A stretch of 33,029 nt of DNA from JACDAS01 sp046262415 (GCA_046262415.1 JBHEMU010000037.1:1-33029), one strand, 5' to 3'. Numbered from the stretch's first letter, positions 1 through 8,127 are shown. Notes: a model not told the origin generated them from the letters alone. A program made the numbers and translations.

Positions 1-1620
1 CTCGGCGGCCGGTTCCGGCTCGGGGGCGGGTTCCGGCTCGGGCGGAACGATGGGCTCCAGGCGGCGGCGGGCCTGACTGCGGAAGCGCAGGGGCAGCCGC
101 ACGCGGACGGGCGGCGGCTCGTGCGCCGGCCCCGGGGGCTCCTCGGAGGAGGGCGCGGCCACGGCAGGCTCGGGCACGGGCTCGGGCTCGGACTCGGGCT
201 GCGGCGCGACGTGCCGGCGGGCCTGCGTCCGGAAGCGAAGCGGCAGCCGGACGCGCGCGGGCGGAGCCTCGTGAGGGGGCTCCGGAGCCGGTTCCGGCTC
301 GGGCGCCAGCTGCTCCGGAGGGGGCGCGGGCTCCGGGGACGGCTGCTCGAGCTCCACGCGCCGGCGGGCCTGGGTACGGAAACGGAGCGGCAGGCGAACG
401 CGCGTCGGCACCGGTTCCGGCTCGGGCGCCGGCGGCGGCGGCTCCGGTGCCGGTTCGGGCTCGGGCTCCTCAGGCGCGACCGTGGCGGGTTCCGGTTCCG
501 GCTCGAGCTCGGGCTCGGGCAACGCCGACGGCTCGACCGCCCGGCGACCCCCCGTACGCAGACGAAGCGGCAGCCGTACGCGGACCGGCCGCGGCTCCAC
601 CGGCTCGGAGGGGCCGGGCTCGGGCTCCTCCGCGGCCGGCTCGGGCTCTGAGACCGGCTCCGGCAGAAACAGTGGCTCGACCCGGCGGCGACCCCGGCTA
701 CGGAATCGGAGCGGCAGTCGCAGCCGGGGCGGAGCCTGCTCGGCCACGGGCTGCGGCTCGCGCTCCGGGCCCGCTTCGGGTGTCTCGGCTACGGCCGGCT
801 CCGGAGCCGGCTCCGGCTCCCCCTGGGGGTCGGGCTCGGGGGCCGCCTCGACTTCGGCGGGGACGTCCTCGACGGGCGCCGGCAGAGGTTCCGGCTCGGC
901 GTCGGGTTCGGGCTCGGCCCGGGCGACCGCCTCGGCTTCCACCGGCGCGGCCTCGGCTTCGAGTGCAGGTTCGAGCTCGGGTTCGGGTTCGGGCGCGGCC
1001 TCGGCTTCGGCGGGGACGTCCTCGACTGGCGCCGGCAGAGGTTCCGGCTCGGCGTCGGGTTCGAGCTCGGGTTCGGGTTCGGGCGCGGCCTCGGCTTCGA
1101 GCTCGGGCTCCGCTTCGGCTTCGACGTCGGGCGCGGCCGCGAGCTCGGGCGCGACGGGCGCCTCGGGCGCGTGGGCCGCGGCCTCGGGAGCGACCTCGGC
1201 CTCGTGTTCGGCTACAGCGCCGGGTTCGCGGTCGGGCCGCTCCGCGTCTGCGTCGTCCGCCTCCGGCTCGGCCGCCGGCGGGGGCTCGAAGCCCGAGATC
1301 GTGATGCCGAGCGCCTCGGCCGACTCGAGCCAGTCGGGGGCGACCTGCTCGGGCGCCGTCGCTTCGACGGGCTCCGCCACCGCCTGGGCCGCTGCCCGTT
1401 CCCTGTCGGCCCGCCGCGCGGCGGGGTGGGCCAGCGGCCCCTCGAGCGGCCTCCGCCAGGCGCGCGAGCTCACCCCCTCGACCAGCACGGTCAGGAGCCA
1501 GGCGAAGACCATGATGGCGACGATCGCCGCCGCGCTCAGGTGGGCGAGTCCGGTGACGACCGCCACCGCGATCAGGAATGCGGCCTCGAACGCGAACCGG
1601 GTCGGGCCGTGAGACCACAC
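1..1620 (-). CDS. Membrane-anchored Glu/Pro-rich repeat protein, paralog 2 (C-terminus beyond window)
   Basis: The minus-strand frame is open without a stop for 540 codons from GTG 1620 to the window edge. Residues about 13-28 and 30-50 form two hydrophobic segments. The rest is a Glu/Pro/Ala-rich tail. From residue about 300 the tail carries five basic motifs of the form R-L-P-L-R-F-R-(S/T)-x-(A/G)-R-R, at residues about 301, 349, 409, 458 and 508, roughly every 50 residues. The start lies one codon after the TAG of the upstream gene and in the same frame. Its first 50 residues resemble that gene's product (both have E-x-x-F-L-I before the first helix and a W-L-L or W-I-L in the second), so the two are tandem paralogs. 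I do not recognise a named family. Topology suggests a short membrane anchor with a long soluble tail. The plus-strand Ser/Gly-rich and Arg-rich frames over this stretch are shadows of the repeats. Confidence 0.8.
   Translation of the reverse strand, partial: MWSHGPTRFAFEAAFLIAVAVVTGLAHLSAAAIVAIMVFAWLLTVLVEGVSSRAWRRPLEGPLAHPAARRADRERAAAQAVAEPVEATAPEQVAPDWLESAEALGITISGFEPPPAAEPEADDADAERPDREPGAVAEHEAEVAPEAAAHAPEAPVAPELAAAPDVEAEAEPELEAEAAPEPEPELEPDAEPEPLPAPVEDVPAEAEAAPEPEPELEPALEAEAAPVEAEAVARAEPEPDAEPEPLPAPVEDVPAEVEAAPEPDPQGEPEPAPEPAVAETPEAGPEREPQPVAEQAPPRLRLPLRFRSRGRRRVEPLFLPEPVSEPEPAAEEPEPGPSEPVEPRPVRVRLPLRLRTGGRRAVEPSALPEPELEPEPEPATVAPEEPEPEPAPEPPPPAPEPEPVPTRVRLPLRFRTQARRRVELEQPSPEPAPPPEQLAPEPEPAPEPPHEAPPARVRLPLRFRTQARRHVAPQPESEPEPVPEPAVAAPSSEEPPGPAHEPPPVRVRLPLRFRSQARRRLEPIVPPEPEPAPEPEPAAE
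52..724 (-). repeat. Five ~50-codon repeats with basic RLPLRFR core
   Basis: Coding repeats within the tail of the partial minus-strand gene. The cores begin at about 720, 576, 396, 249 and 99 on the minus strand, spaced 48, 60, 49 and 50 codons. Each basic core is separated by 30-40 residues of Glu-Pro-rich linker. The last copy runs towards the window edge, so more copies may follow. Confidence 0.8.
843..1080 (-). repeat. Pair of direct repeats 153 bp apart inside the Glu/Pro tail
   Basis: Two near-identical stretches of about 80 bp (from about 843 and about 996) encode the same run of Pro-Leu-Pro-Ala-Pro-Val-Glu-Asp-Val-Pro-Ala-Glu-rich sequence. The offset is 153 bp, or 51 codons, close to the ~50-codon period of the basic motifs further downstream in the same protein. 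This indicates that the tail grew by in-frame duplication. Confidence 0.7.
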
Positions 1621-1623
1621 GGC

Positions 1624-2643
1624 CTAGTGCCTTTCCTCCTTGCCGCGGGATTCCTCCCGCCCTCCGCGGGCGAACCAGCGCTTCTTCGGGCGCGGCTGCA
1701 GGGGCGGCAGGCGGTGCGACACACGCTGCCGCTGCGGCGCCGCGAATCCGAGGGCGGGCTCCGCGGCGCTCCCTTCCGGAGCATCGCCTTCGGCGCCGGC
1801 GGCGGCGGCGTCCGCCGGCACTTGCTCCACCTCGGGCTCCTGAGGCTTTGCAAACTCGAAGTCGTACTCGGCCGTCCGCCCTTCCTCCACCGGTTCCGGC
1901 GCCGACTCGGCCGCCGGGGGCGGCGTACGGTCGGACGCCGGAGGGACGGGCGCCTGACCGGTCTGCTCCGCCGATTCGGGCGCCGGCTCGGGCGCCGGGG
2001 TCGCGGGCGGCCGCATCGTCCGCTCGCCCGTCGCCGGGACAGCCGCCTCGGTAGTGGGCCTCTCCGTCTCCGGGCCCCTCTCCGGCTGCTCGCGGTGGTC
2101 CGGCGGCGCGGTCTCACGCGTCTCCGCGCGCCTGAACCAGCGCTTTTTGGGGCGCGGCTGGAGGGGCGGCAGCCGGTGCGAGACGCGCTGGCGCTGCGGT
2201 GCCCGGAAGCCGGTCGGCGCCGGCTCCGCGGCGGCCCCGGGCTCGGGCTGAACGGGCGGGGCCGAGGGCTCGGCCCGAACGGGCGGTGCGGCCGGCGACA
2301 CCGCCGTCGCCTCGATCGCGTCGGATTCGGGCGCCGCCGGCGCGGGCGGATACTCGGGAGGAGCCTCGACGACGCCCGCACGGGCGTACTCGGCCTGCGG
2401 AGGCAGCTGTGCCGCGGGCGCCGCCGCCGGCAGCTCGATCGCCGCCGAGCGCGACGCGGGCTCAGCGCCCCACCTGGGGCCCGCGCGCCACGCCATCAGC
2501 TCCCAGAGCACGACGAGGATCCAGCCGATCCCCATCACCAGCACGATCAGAAGCGGCTCGAGGTCCGCGAGGCCCGCGCCGACCGCGAGCAGGATCAGGA
2601 ACCCCGTCTCGACCGCCATCCTCGGCCCGAGTCCTTCAGGCAT
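1624..2643 (-). CDS. Membrane-anchored Glu/Pro-rich repeat protein, paralog 1
   Basis: A 339-residue protein. Residues 13-27 and 30-48 are hydrophobic helices, followed by W-R and a long Ala/Pro/Glu-rich tail. The tail contains two near-identical basic blocks ending in P-K-K-R-W-F, at residues about 151-170 and 305-324. The second block sits near the C-terminus. The next gene on the same strand is a paralog that starts 3 bp after this stop, and the preceding gene is a DivIVA-like coiled-coil protein that ends 12 bp upstream. An internal ATG at 2619 is an alternative start, because the paralog has a similarly short N-terminus. Function is unknown. The three-gene arrangement suggests a membrane/cytoskeletal scaffold, which is inference only. 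Confidence 0.8.
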   Translation of the reverse strand: MPEGLGPRMAVETGFLILLAVGAGLADLEPLLIVLVMGIGWILVVLWELMAWRAGPRWGAEPASRSAAIELPAAAPAAQLPPQAEYARAGVVEAPPEYPPAPAAPESDAIEATAVSPAAPPVRAEPSAPPVQPEPGAAAEPAPTGFRAPQRQRVSHRLPPLQPRPKKRWFRRAETRETAPPDHREQPERGPETERPTTEAAVPATGERTMRPPATPAPEPAPESAEQTGQAPVPPASDRTPPPAAESAPEPVEEGRTAEYDFEFAKPQEPEVEQVPADAAAAGAEGDAPEGSAAEPALGFAAPQRQRVSHRLPPLQPRPKKRWFARGGREESRGKEERH

Positions 2644-2655
2644 ACGGTCGCGAGA

Positions 2656-3504
2656 TTAGCGGTCGTCGCCGGCCGGGGCGGGCGGCTCGTCCTGCGCGCC
2701 CGGCGCAGGGCCGTCGTCCTCGGCGGCGGGCTCGGGGACCAGCCTGGGCTGCTGCGGCGGGGTCTCGGGGACGGGCTCGCCCGGGCCCCTCGTCGCCGCG
2801 GCCATGATCGCCGACACGACCTTCTCCATGTCCTCCGGGGTCAGGCCGGCGGCCGAGAGCAGCTGCTCGGCTCCCTGCTGGGCGCGGGTCATGACGGCCG
2901 TCGCCTGCGTGCGCGCCCACTCGAGCGTCTGCTCGACCTCGGCGCGCGCCGAGTTGGTCAGCTCCGTTGCCTGGTGGCGCGACTGCTCGAGCAGCCTCGC
3001 CCCGCGCGCCTCCGCCTCCTGCAGCTCCCGCGTCGCCTCCTTGTTCGCGCGCGTGAGCAGCTCCTGGGCCTCCGCCCGGGCGGTCGAGATCATCTCGGCG
3101 CGCTGCCGCTCGCTCTCGGCGCGGAAGCGCTCGACATCCGCCTCCTGCGCCTGGATCTCGCGCTGCTTGCGCCGGATCTCCTCCTCCGTGCGGCGGATCT
3201 GGGTCGAGGAGGCATTCTGCGCGTCGCGCTCGAGCTGGTCGGCGAACTCGGCGGCCGCCCGGATCAGGTGCAGCGCGTCCATCCGCACGGCGTGGCCGGT
3301 CGGCTCGGAGCGGGCGCGGCCTCCGGCCGCCTGGAGCACCCGCAGCTGGGCCTGGAGCTGCAGGGCATGGCGGCGGTAGGCGTCGAACGCCTCGCGGACA
3401 CGGTCCTGGTCGAACCCCCGGTCGGCGACCGGAAGGTCCTCGAGCCGTGGGAGCGACGTCAATGCTCCCGCCTGCGGGGTGCGTCCTGGTTCCTGGGTCG
3501 CCAA
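2656..3504 (-). CDS. DivIVA-like coiled-coil protein
   Basis: A 282-residue protein starting at TTG 3504, which has a good ribosome-binding site (GGAGAA) four bases upstream. Residues about 18-55 (L-E-D-L-P-V-A-D-R-G-F-D then R-E-A-F-D-A-Y) resemble the N-terminal region of actinobacterial DivIVA/coiled-coil proteins. Residues about 40-230 are a long heptad-rich coiled coil full of Glu, Arg, Ala and Gln. The last 50 residues are acidic and Pro-rich. DivIVA-type proteins mark curved membranes or poles and recruit partners. Here the likely partners are the two membrane proteins encoded directly downstream. The coiled coil is seen directly; the DivIVA assignment is by resemblance. Confidence 0.75.
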   Translation of the reverse strand: MATQEPGRTPQAGALTSLPRLEDLPVADRGFDQDRVREAFDAYRRHALQLQAQLRVLQAAGGRARSEPTGHAVRMDALHLIRAAAEFADQLERDAQNASSTQIRRTEEEIRRKQREIQAQEADVERFRAESERQRAEMISTARAEAQELLTRANKEATRELQEAEARGARLLEQSRHQATELTNSARAEVEQTLEWARTQATAVMTRAQQGAEQLLSAAGLTPEDMEKVVSAIMAAATRGPGEPVPETPPQQPRLVPEPAAEDDGPAPGAQDEPPAPAGDDR

Positions 3505-3533
3505 GCTTCTCCGTCGTTTGCGGGTCTACGGAC

Positions 3534-3539
3534 AGTATG
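3534..3539 (-). promoter_or_regulatory. Candidate -10 box for the coiled-coil operon
   Basis: Minus-strand CATACT lies about 30 bases before TTG 3504. This leaves a short leader that contains the GGAGAA ribosome-binding site. It is the only gene in this part with a clear leader plus Shine-Dalgarno sequence instead of a leaderless start. Confidence 0.4.
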
Positions 3540-3611
3540 ACCGGTCCGCCGGTTATCTCCCGTCGGGCGGAGACGCGTGGTCGGCAATCCGCGCCGCGCG
3601 GGAATCGGCGA

Positions 3612-5348
3612 TCACGCGTCACTGACGATGCGGATGCCGAGCTCGCCGAGATGGGCCGGCGTCACGTCCGTGGGCGCTCCGGTCATCGGGTCGACTCCGG
3701 CCTGGTTCTTCGGGAAGGCGAGGGTGTCCCGGATGTAGGGCTCGTCCAGGAGCGCCATCGAGAGCCGGTCGATCCCGGACGCGATGCCGCCGTGCGGCGG
3801 CGCGCCCATCGCCAGGGCGTCGAGCAGGTGGCCGAACTTGGCCCGCTGCTCCTCGGGGCTGATGCGAAGCAGCGCGAAGATCCGGGCCTGGAGCTCGCGC
3901 TCGTGGATCCTGAACGAGCCGCCGGCGAGCTCGATGCCGTTCCCGACGAGGTCGTAGGCAACCGCCTTCGCGGCGCCGGGATCGGTCTCGAGCAGTTCGA
4001 CCCCCTCGTCGTTCGGCCGCGTGAACGGATGGTGCACGGCGCTCCACCGATCCGCCTCGTCGTCCCACTCGAGCAGCGGGAAGTCGGTCACCCAGAGGAA
4101 CCGCCAGGCGTCTCGGTCGACGAGATCGAGCTCGCGCGCGAGGTGCAGGCGCAGGGCGCCGAGGACCCGGGCGACCAGCGGCGCCTCGTCGGCGCCGAAG
4201 AGGACGGTCGACCCCGGCTCGGCCCGGAACGCGGCGAGCTCGGCCTCGGAGAGGAACTTCGCAATCGGCGAGCGCACCTCGCCGTCGGCGCCGTGGACGA
4301 GGTAGGCGAGACCCTTCGCCCCCCACTGCCTGGCGACCTCCTCGAGCCGGGCGAGATCGGTGCGCGACAGCTCCTGCGGTACCGTCAGGTACCGGACCGA
4401 CGGCGCGCCGGCGAACACGGCGAAGGTCGAGCCCCGCGTGACGTCGGTGCCGTCCGCGATCTCGAGGCCGAAGCGCAGGTCCGGCTTGTCGCTACCGTAC
4501 CGCAGCTGCGCCTCGTCCCACGTCAGGCGCGGAAACGGCGCCTCGAGCTCGACGCCGTGCACCTCCCGCCAGATCCGCTGCGTGATCCGCTCCATCAGGG
4601 CGAAGAGGAACTCGCGGTCGGGGAAGGCCATCTCCACGTCGAGCTGGGTCAGCTCCTGGAGGCGGTCGGCACGGAGATCCTCGTCCCGGAAGCAGCGGGC
4701 GATCTGGTAGTAGCGCTCGAAGCCGGCGACCGCGAGGAGCTGCTTGTAGATCTGCGGCGACTGCGGCAGGGCGAAGAAGCGCCCCTTTTGCAGGCGCGTC
4801 GGGACGAGGAAGTCGCGAGCGCCCTCCGGCGTCGGCTTGGCCATGATCGGCGTCTCGATGTCGACGAATCCCTCCGCCTCCATCTCGCGGCGGATGATCG
4901 AGACGAGCCGGGCCCGGGTGCGGATGTTCCGCTGCAGGCGCCGGCCGCGCAGGTCGATCCAGCGGTACCGGTAGCGGAGGTTCTCGTCGACGCCCTCCTC
5001 GTCGACCTGGAACGGCAGCGGCGGGCACGTGGAGAGGACGTCGAGCTCCGCGACCTGCACCTCGACCTCACCGGTCGGGAGGTTCGGGTTGACCGCGTCC
5101 GGCGCGCGGGCGACGACCTCGCCGCAAGCACGCAGGACGAACTCGTTGCGGACCGCGTGGGCCGCCTCGGCCGCCTGCGGGGCATGCTCCGGATTGACCA
5201 CGAGCTGGCAGAGGCCGGCCTCGTCCCTGAGGTCGACGAACACGAGCCCGCCGTGGTCGCGCCGCCGCGCCGCCCAGCCGGCGAGCGTGACCCGGCGGCC
5301 CACGTGCTCGGCCCGGAGCTCGCCGCAGCGGTGATCGCGCCAGGTCAC
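3612..5348 (-). CDS. aspS: Aspartyl-tRNA synthetase (possibly non-discriminating Asp/Asn type)
   Basis: A 578-residue class II synthetase of the bacterial type. It has an OB-fold anticodon domain (first ~100 residues), motif 1 and the T-P-E-G-A-R-D-F flipping-loop region, motif 2 (C-F-R-D-E-D-L-R-A-D-R, about residue 218), a GAD insertion domain in the middle and motif 3 (G-I-A-S-G-I-D-R-L, about residue 520). It attaches Asp to tRNA-Asp. The start is GTG 5348, overlapping the hisS TGA by 4 bp (GTGA), so translation is probably coupled. Longer upstream frames run into hisS and are not real. His32 in R-R-D-H-G-G corresponds, as I recall, to a position that separates non-discriminating AspRS (His) from discriminating AspRS (Leu). 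If so, this enzyme may also charge tRNA-Asn and need GatCAB. Confidence 0.97.
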   Translation of the reverse strand: MTWRDHRCGELRAEHVGRRVTLAGWAARRRDHGGLVFVDLRDEAGLCQLVVNPEHAPQAAEAAHAVRNEFVLRACGEVVARAPDAVNPNLPTGEVEVQVAELDVLSTCPPLPFQVDEEGVDENLRYRYRWIDLRGRRLQRNIRTRARLVSIIRREMEAEGFVDIETPIMAKPTPEGARDFLVPTRLQKGRFFALPQSPQIYKQLLAVAGFERYYQIARCFRDEDLRADRLQELTQLDVEMAFPDREFLFALMERITQRIWREVHGVELEAPFPRLTWDEAQLRYGSDKPDLRFGLEIADGTDVTRGSTFAVFAGAPSVRYLTVPQELSRTDLARLEEVARQWGAKGLAYLVHGADGEVRSPIAKFLSEAELAAFRAEPGSTVLFGADEAPLVARVLGALRLHLARELDLVDRDAWRFLWVTDFPLLEWDDEADRWSAVHHPFTRPNDEGVELLETDPGAAKAVAYDLVGNGIELAGGSFRIHERELQARIFALLRISPEEQRAKFGHLLDALAMGAPPHGGIASGIDRLSMALLDEPYIRDTLAFPKNQAGVDPMTGAPTDVTPAHLGELGIRIVSDA

Positions 5349-6574
5349 AGGAGCGCTGCCGCCTGCTCGAGCGTCGCCGCCTCCACGTCCTCGGCGCCGC
5401 GCCGGCGGATCGTCACCGACGCCGGACCCACGACCACGATCGTCCTGGCCCCGACGCGCTGGGCCTGGGTCAGCTGACCCTTCACGGTCCGGCCGGCGTA
5501 GTCGGTGTCGCACGCGCGACCCGCCCGGCGCAGGGAGGCCATCAGGCCCAGCACCTGCTCGCGCGGGGCGCCGGGCCCGACCGCGAAGAAGATCTCGGTC
5601 GCCTCCGGGGGCGCCTCGACGCCGGCGGCCTGGAGCGACATCACGAGCCGCTCGATCCCGGCTCCGAACCCGATCGCCGGGGTCGGCGGCCCACCGATCT
5701 CCTCGACGAGGTAGTCGTAGCGACCCCCGCCGACCAGGGAGCTCTGGGCGCCGAGCTCCGAGCCGACGAACTCGAAGGTCGTGCGCGTGTAGTAGTCGAG
5801 TCCGCGGACGAGCGTCGGCACGAGCTCGTAGGCGACGCCGTAGGCGTCGAGATACCGGCGAACGGCGGCGAAGTGCGCGGCGCAAGCCTCACAGAGGGAC
5901 TCCCCGATCGTGGGCGCGGCGGCGAGCGCGCGGGCGACGCCCGGGTTCTTCGTGTCGAAGACGCGCAGCGGGCTCGCGTCGGCCTTCGTCCTCGTCTCGG
6001 CGTCGAGCTCGCCGTCGTGCTCGCCGAGCCAGCTGCGGAGCCGCTCGACGTACGCAGGGCGGCAGGCCCGGTCGCCGATCGAGTTCAGCTCGATCCGGTA
6101 GCCCCCCACGCCCAGCCGTCGGAGCAGCTCGACGTAGAGCTGGATCAGCTCGGCGTCGAGCGCGGGGTCGTCGGATCCGATCGCTTCGACCGAGAGCTGG
6201 CGGTGCTCGCGGAACCGGCCCTTCTGCGGCGTGTCGTACCGGTACATCGGGGCGACCGTGAAAAGCTTCTGCGGCTGGTGCTCGCGGTGGAGGCCGTGCT
6301 CGACATACGCCCGGCAGATCGGCGCCGTCGCCTCCGCGCGCAGCGTGAGCGAGCGGCCGCCGAGGTCCTCGAACGTGTACATCTCCTTGCGCACGATGTC
6401 GGACCCCGCTCCCGAGGTGCGGCGGAAGAGCTCCGTCTCCTCGAAGCCCGGGGTCAGGATCGGCCGGTAGCCGTACAGGGCGCAGACAGCCTTCGCCGTC
6501 CCCGTGATCTGGCTCCAGAGCGGGAAGTCAGACGGGAGGAGGTCGTGCGTGCCGCGCGGCGCCTTGAACGTCAC
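5345..6574 (-). CDS. hisS: Histidyl-tRNA synthetase
   Basis: A 409-residue class II synthetase. The N-terminus has P-R-G-T-H-D. Motif 2 is around residues 110-125 (Y-R-Y-D-T-P-Q-K-G-R-F-R-E). The histidine-specific motif G-L-D-Y-Y-T-R-T-T-F-E is near residue 260, followed by the Gly-rich G-G-G-R-Y-D near 280 and motif 3 (G-F-G-A-G-I-E-R-L) near 301. The last ~90 residues form the anticodon-binding domain. The start is GTG 6574, overlapping the upstream hydrolase stop as GTGA; the stop overlaps the aspS start in the same way. The hydrolase-hisS-aspS order forms one leftward operon. Confidence 0.97.
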   Translation of the reverse strand: MTFKAPRGTHDLLPSDFPLWSQITGTAKAVCALYGYRPILTPGFEETELFRRTSGAGSDIVRKEMYTFEDLGGRSLTLRAEATAPICRAYVEHGLHREHQPQKLFTVAPMYRYDTPQKGRFREHRQLSVEAIGSDDPALDAELIQLYVELLRRLGVGGYRIELNSIGDRACRPAYVERLRSWLGEHDGELDAETRTKADASPLRVFDTKNPGVARALAAAPTIGESLCEACAAHFAAVRRYLDAYGVAYELVPTLVRGLDYYTRTTFEFVGSELGAQSSLVGGGRYDYLVEEIGGPPTPAIGFGAGIERLVMSLQAAGVEAPPEATEIFFAVGPGAPREQVLGLMASLRRAGRACDTDYAGRTVKGQLTQAQRVGARTIVVVGPASVTIRRRGAEDVEAATLEQAAALL

Positions 6575-7221
6575 GCGTTGCTGTGCTGCTCCGCGCGGAG
6601 CTCGGCCAGGAAGGGGTTGCGGGCCAGCTCGGCGCCGAGGGTCGTCGGTGGGCCGTGACCCGAGTAGACGACCGTCTCCGGCGGAAAGCGGTCGACGAGC
6701 AGCCGGATCGAGCCGAGCAGGGTGTCCCAGTCGGACATCGGCAGATCGGTGCGCCCGACCGAGCCGGCGAAGAGGACGTCCCCCGAGAAGAGCGAGCCGT
6801 CGGCATGGAAGGCGAGGTGGGCGGGCGAGTGACCGGGCACGAGCAGGGTCTCGAAGGCGATGCCCGCCAGCTCGAAGGTCTCATCCCCCCTCAGGCGCAC
6901 CTCCGGGCTGTGGGGCCGTACCGCGACACCCGGGTAGAAGTCACCGGGACGCTCGAGGACCGGCGCCTCGTCCTGCGCCATGTGCACCGGCGCGCCCGTC
7001 GCCTCCGCGAGCTCGGCGACGCCGCCGAGGTGGTCCCAGTGGCAGTGCGTGATCAGGATCGCCGCGCAACGCGTGCCCAGGCGCGCCAGCTCGAGACGCA
7101 GTTGTGCCGCGTCCCCGCCCGGATCGACCACCACGGCCTCGGGCGCGCCACGGTCGGCACGGACGACGTAGCCATTCGTGCCGATCGTGCCGAGCTCGTA
7201 GCGATCGACCGCGAGCGCCAT
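6571..7221 (-). CDS. MBL-fold metallo-hydrolase (glyoxalase II-like)
   Basis: A 216-residue metallo-beta-lactamase-fold protein. The metal-binding signature T-H-C-H-W-D-H lies at residues 58-64. Further ligands are V-P-G-H-S-P, F-S-G-D and Y-S-G-H-G-P towards the C-terminus, as in hydroxyacylglutathione-hydrolase-like enzymes. This supports a di-zinc thioester or related hydrolase; the substrate cannot be read from sequence. It is the first gene of the operon with hisS and aspS. A TACACT box seven bases before the ATG points to a leaderless transcript. Confidence 0.9.
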   Translation of the reverse strand: MALAVDRYELGTIGTNGYVVRADRGAPEAVVVDPGGDAAQLRLELARLGTRCAAILITHCHWDHLGGVAELAEATGAPVHMAQDEAPVLERPGDFYPGVAVRPHSPEVRLRGDETFELAGIAFETLLVPGHSPAHLAFHADGSLFSGDVLFAGSVGRTDLPMSDWDTLLGSIRLLVDRFPPETVVYSGHGPPTTLGAELARNPFLAELRAEQHSNA

Positions 7222-7228
7222 GCGATTG

Positions 7229-7251
7229 AGTGTAACGAGGAGGGGTAAAGG
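7229..7251. promoter_or_regulatory. Back-to-back leaderless promoters (hydrolase-hisS-aspS / cupin)
   Basis: The minus strand has TACACT at 7229-7234, seven bases before ATG 7221. The plus strand has TAAAGG at 7246-7251, seven bases before GTG 7259. The two -10 boxes face away from each other with 11 bases between them. The second box is weaker because its last base is G rather than T. Confidence 0.5.
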
Positions 7252-7258
7252 CGCCCTC

Positions 7259-7597
7259 GTGCAGAGCTGGAACCTCAGCGAGATCGAGACGCCCGGCGGG
7301 AGCCGCTCGCCCGTCGTCCTCTTCTCCGGCGAGGGCGAGGCGCGCGCGGTGCTGATCTCCCTCGATCCCGGCCAGGAGCTCGGCGATCACCAGGTGAAGG
7401 AGCGCGCCTTCGTGGTGGTCCTCGACGGGACCGTGGAGATCGGCGACGCGGACGGCGAGCGGGTCGAGGCGGGCCCCGGAACGCTCGCCACGTTCGCGCC
7501 CGACGAGCGGCACGTGCTCGCGAGCGAGGCCGGCGCGCGGATCCTGCTCGTGCTCGCGCCGTGGCCGGGGGAGGGGCACTACCGCGGGGAACGCTGA
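7259..7597 (+). CDS. Small cupin-domain protein
   Basis: About 112 residues from GTG 7259. One cupin barrel is visible: P-G-Q-E-L-G-D-H-Q-V-K-E-R-A-F (motif 1 with His and Glu ligands), then G-T-V-E-I-G-D, then F-A-P-D-E-R-H-V-L (motif 2 His). Such single-domain cupins bind a metal and may be enzymes or sensors; no substrate is indicated. I prefer GTG 7259 over ATG 7220 because the longer form would overlap the divergent gene and cover its promoter, while 7259 has a -10-like box at the usual seven bases. Confidence 0.8.
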   Translation: MQSWNLSEIETPGGSRSPVVLFSGEGEARAVLISLDPGQELGDHQVKERAFVVVLDGTVEIGDADGERVEAGPGTLATFAPDERHVLASEAGARILLVLAPWPGEGHYRGER

Positions 7598-7665
7598 ATG
7601 CCAAGCGCTCGACCCGCGAGCGGGGACTGCGGACCTCGTGGCCTCAGGCGCTCTGCGCGGCTTCG

Positions 7666-8121
7666 CTAGCGGCGCTTGGCCGGCTTGCCGGCGGCCTGCT
7701 GCCCCGTCCGCTTCACGTACTGGCGGTAGACGATCGTGTCCATCACGTACTGGAACGGAATGAAGAAGGTGAGCAGGAACGCCGTCGTCACCAGGTGGGA
7801 GCCCGCGGGCTGCTTGCGGTTCAGGAGCGCCACGGTCAGGTACATCAGCGGCGCGAAGATCAGCGACCGCTTGCCGACCCGCCGCCACGAGGGCGGCTCC
7901 ACCTTCCGCCGCCCGCGTGCGGCCGGCGGCGAGGACTTCGACCCGGCGGCGCGGTCACGCGCGGAGCCCGCGTCCTTCCGCGCGGCCCTCTCGGCCCTCG
8001 CGGGTCGGATGTCCTCCTCGTCGGCGACCTCGACCTCGCGACCCTCCCCGTCGACGAGCACGTACTCGTACTCGTGTCTGCGGTCCTTGGCGCGCCGGCG
8101 GCGCTGCTTGCGGGAGGGCAT
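7666..8121 (-). CDS. Small basic membrane protein, unknown function
   Basis: A 151-residue protein. The N-terminus is strongly basic (S-R-K-Q-R-R-R-R-A-K) and is followed by an acidic stretch, a linker rich in Arg, Ala and Ser, and two hydrophobic helices at about residues 87-103 and 110-130. The C-terminal tail is basic. I do not recognise a family. It lies seven bases beyond the hutI stop on the same strand. Its own TACGCT box (8130-8135) is eight bases before the ATG, so it may be transcribed separately from the hut genes. Confidence 0.75.
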   Translation of the reverse strand: MPSRKQRRRRAKDRRHEYEYVLVDGEGREVEVADEEDIRPARAERAARKDAGSARDRAAGSKSSPPAARGRRKVEPPSWRRVGKRSLIFAPLMYLTVALLNRKQPAGSHLVTTAFLLTFFIPFQYVMDTIVYRQYVKRTGQQAAGKPAKRR

Positions 8122-8127
8122 CGCGGG

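Noticed and set aside
482..1612. Plus-strand Ser/Gly-rich frame of 376 residues
   Set aside because: It is the complement of the Glu/Pro-rich repeats. The minus-strand frame has membrane helices, a paralog and an operon context.
1171..3540. Plus-strand 789-residue Arg/Leu-rich frame
   Set aside because: Antisense of three minus-strand genes; no domain, and composition of a GC-rich shadow.
5349..5885. N-terminal extension of aspS
   Set aside because: It overlaps hisS and is Arg-rich. GTG 5348 with the GTGA overlap is the natural start.
7610..7680. GCCAAGCGC ... GCGCTTGGC inverted repeat as a terminator between cupin and the small membrane gene
   Set aside because: The arms are about 50 bases apart and one is inside coding sequence; no T run.
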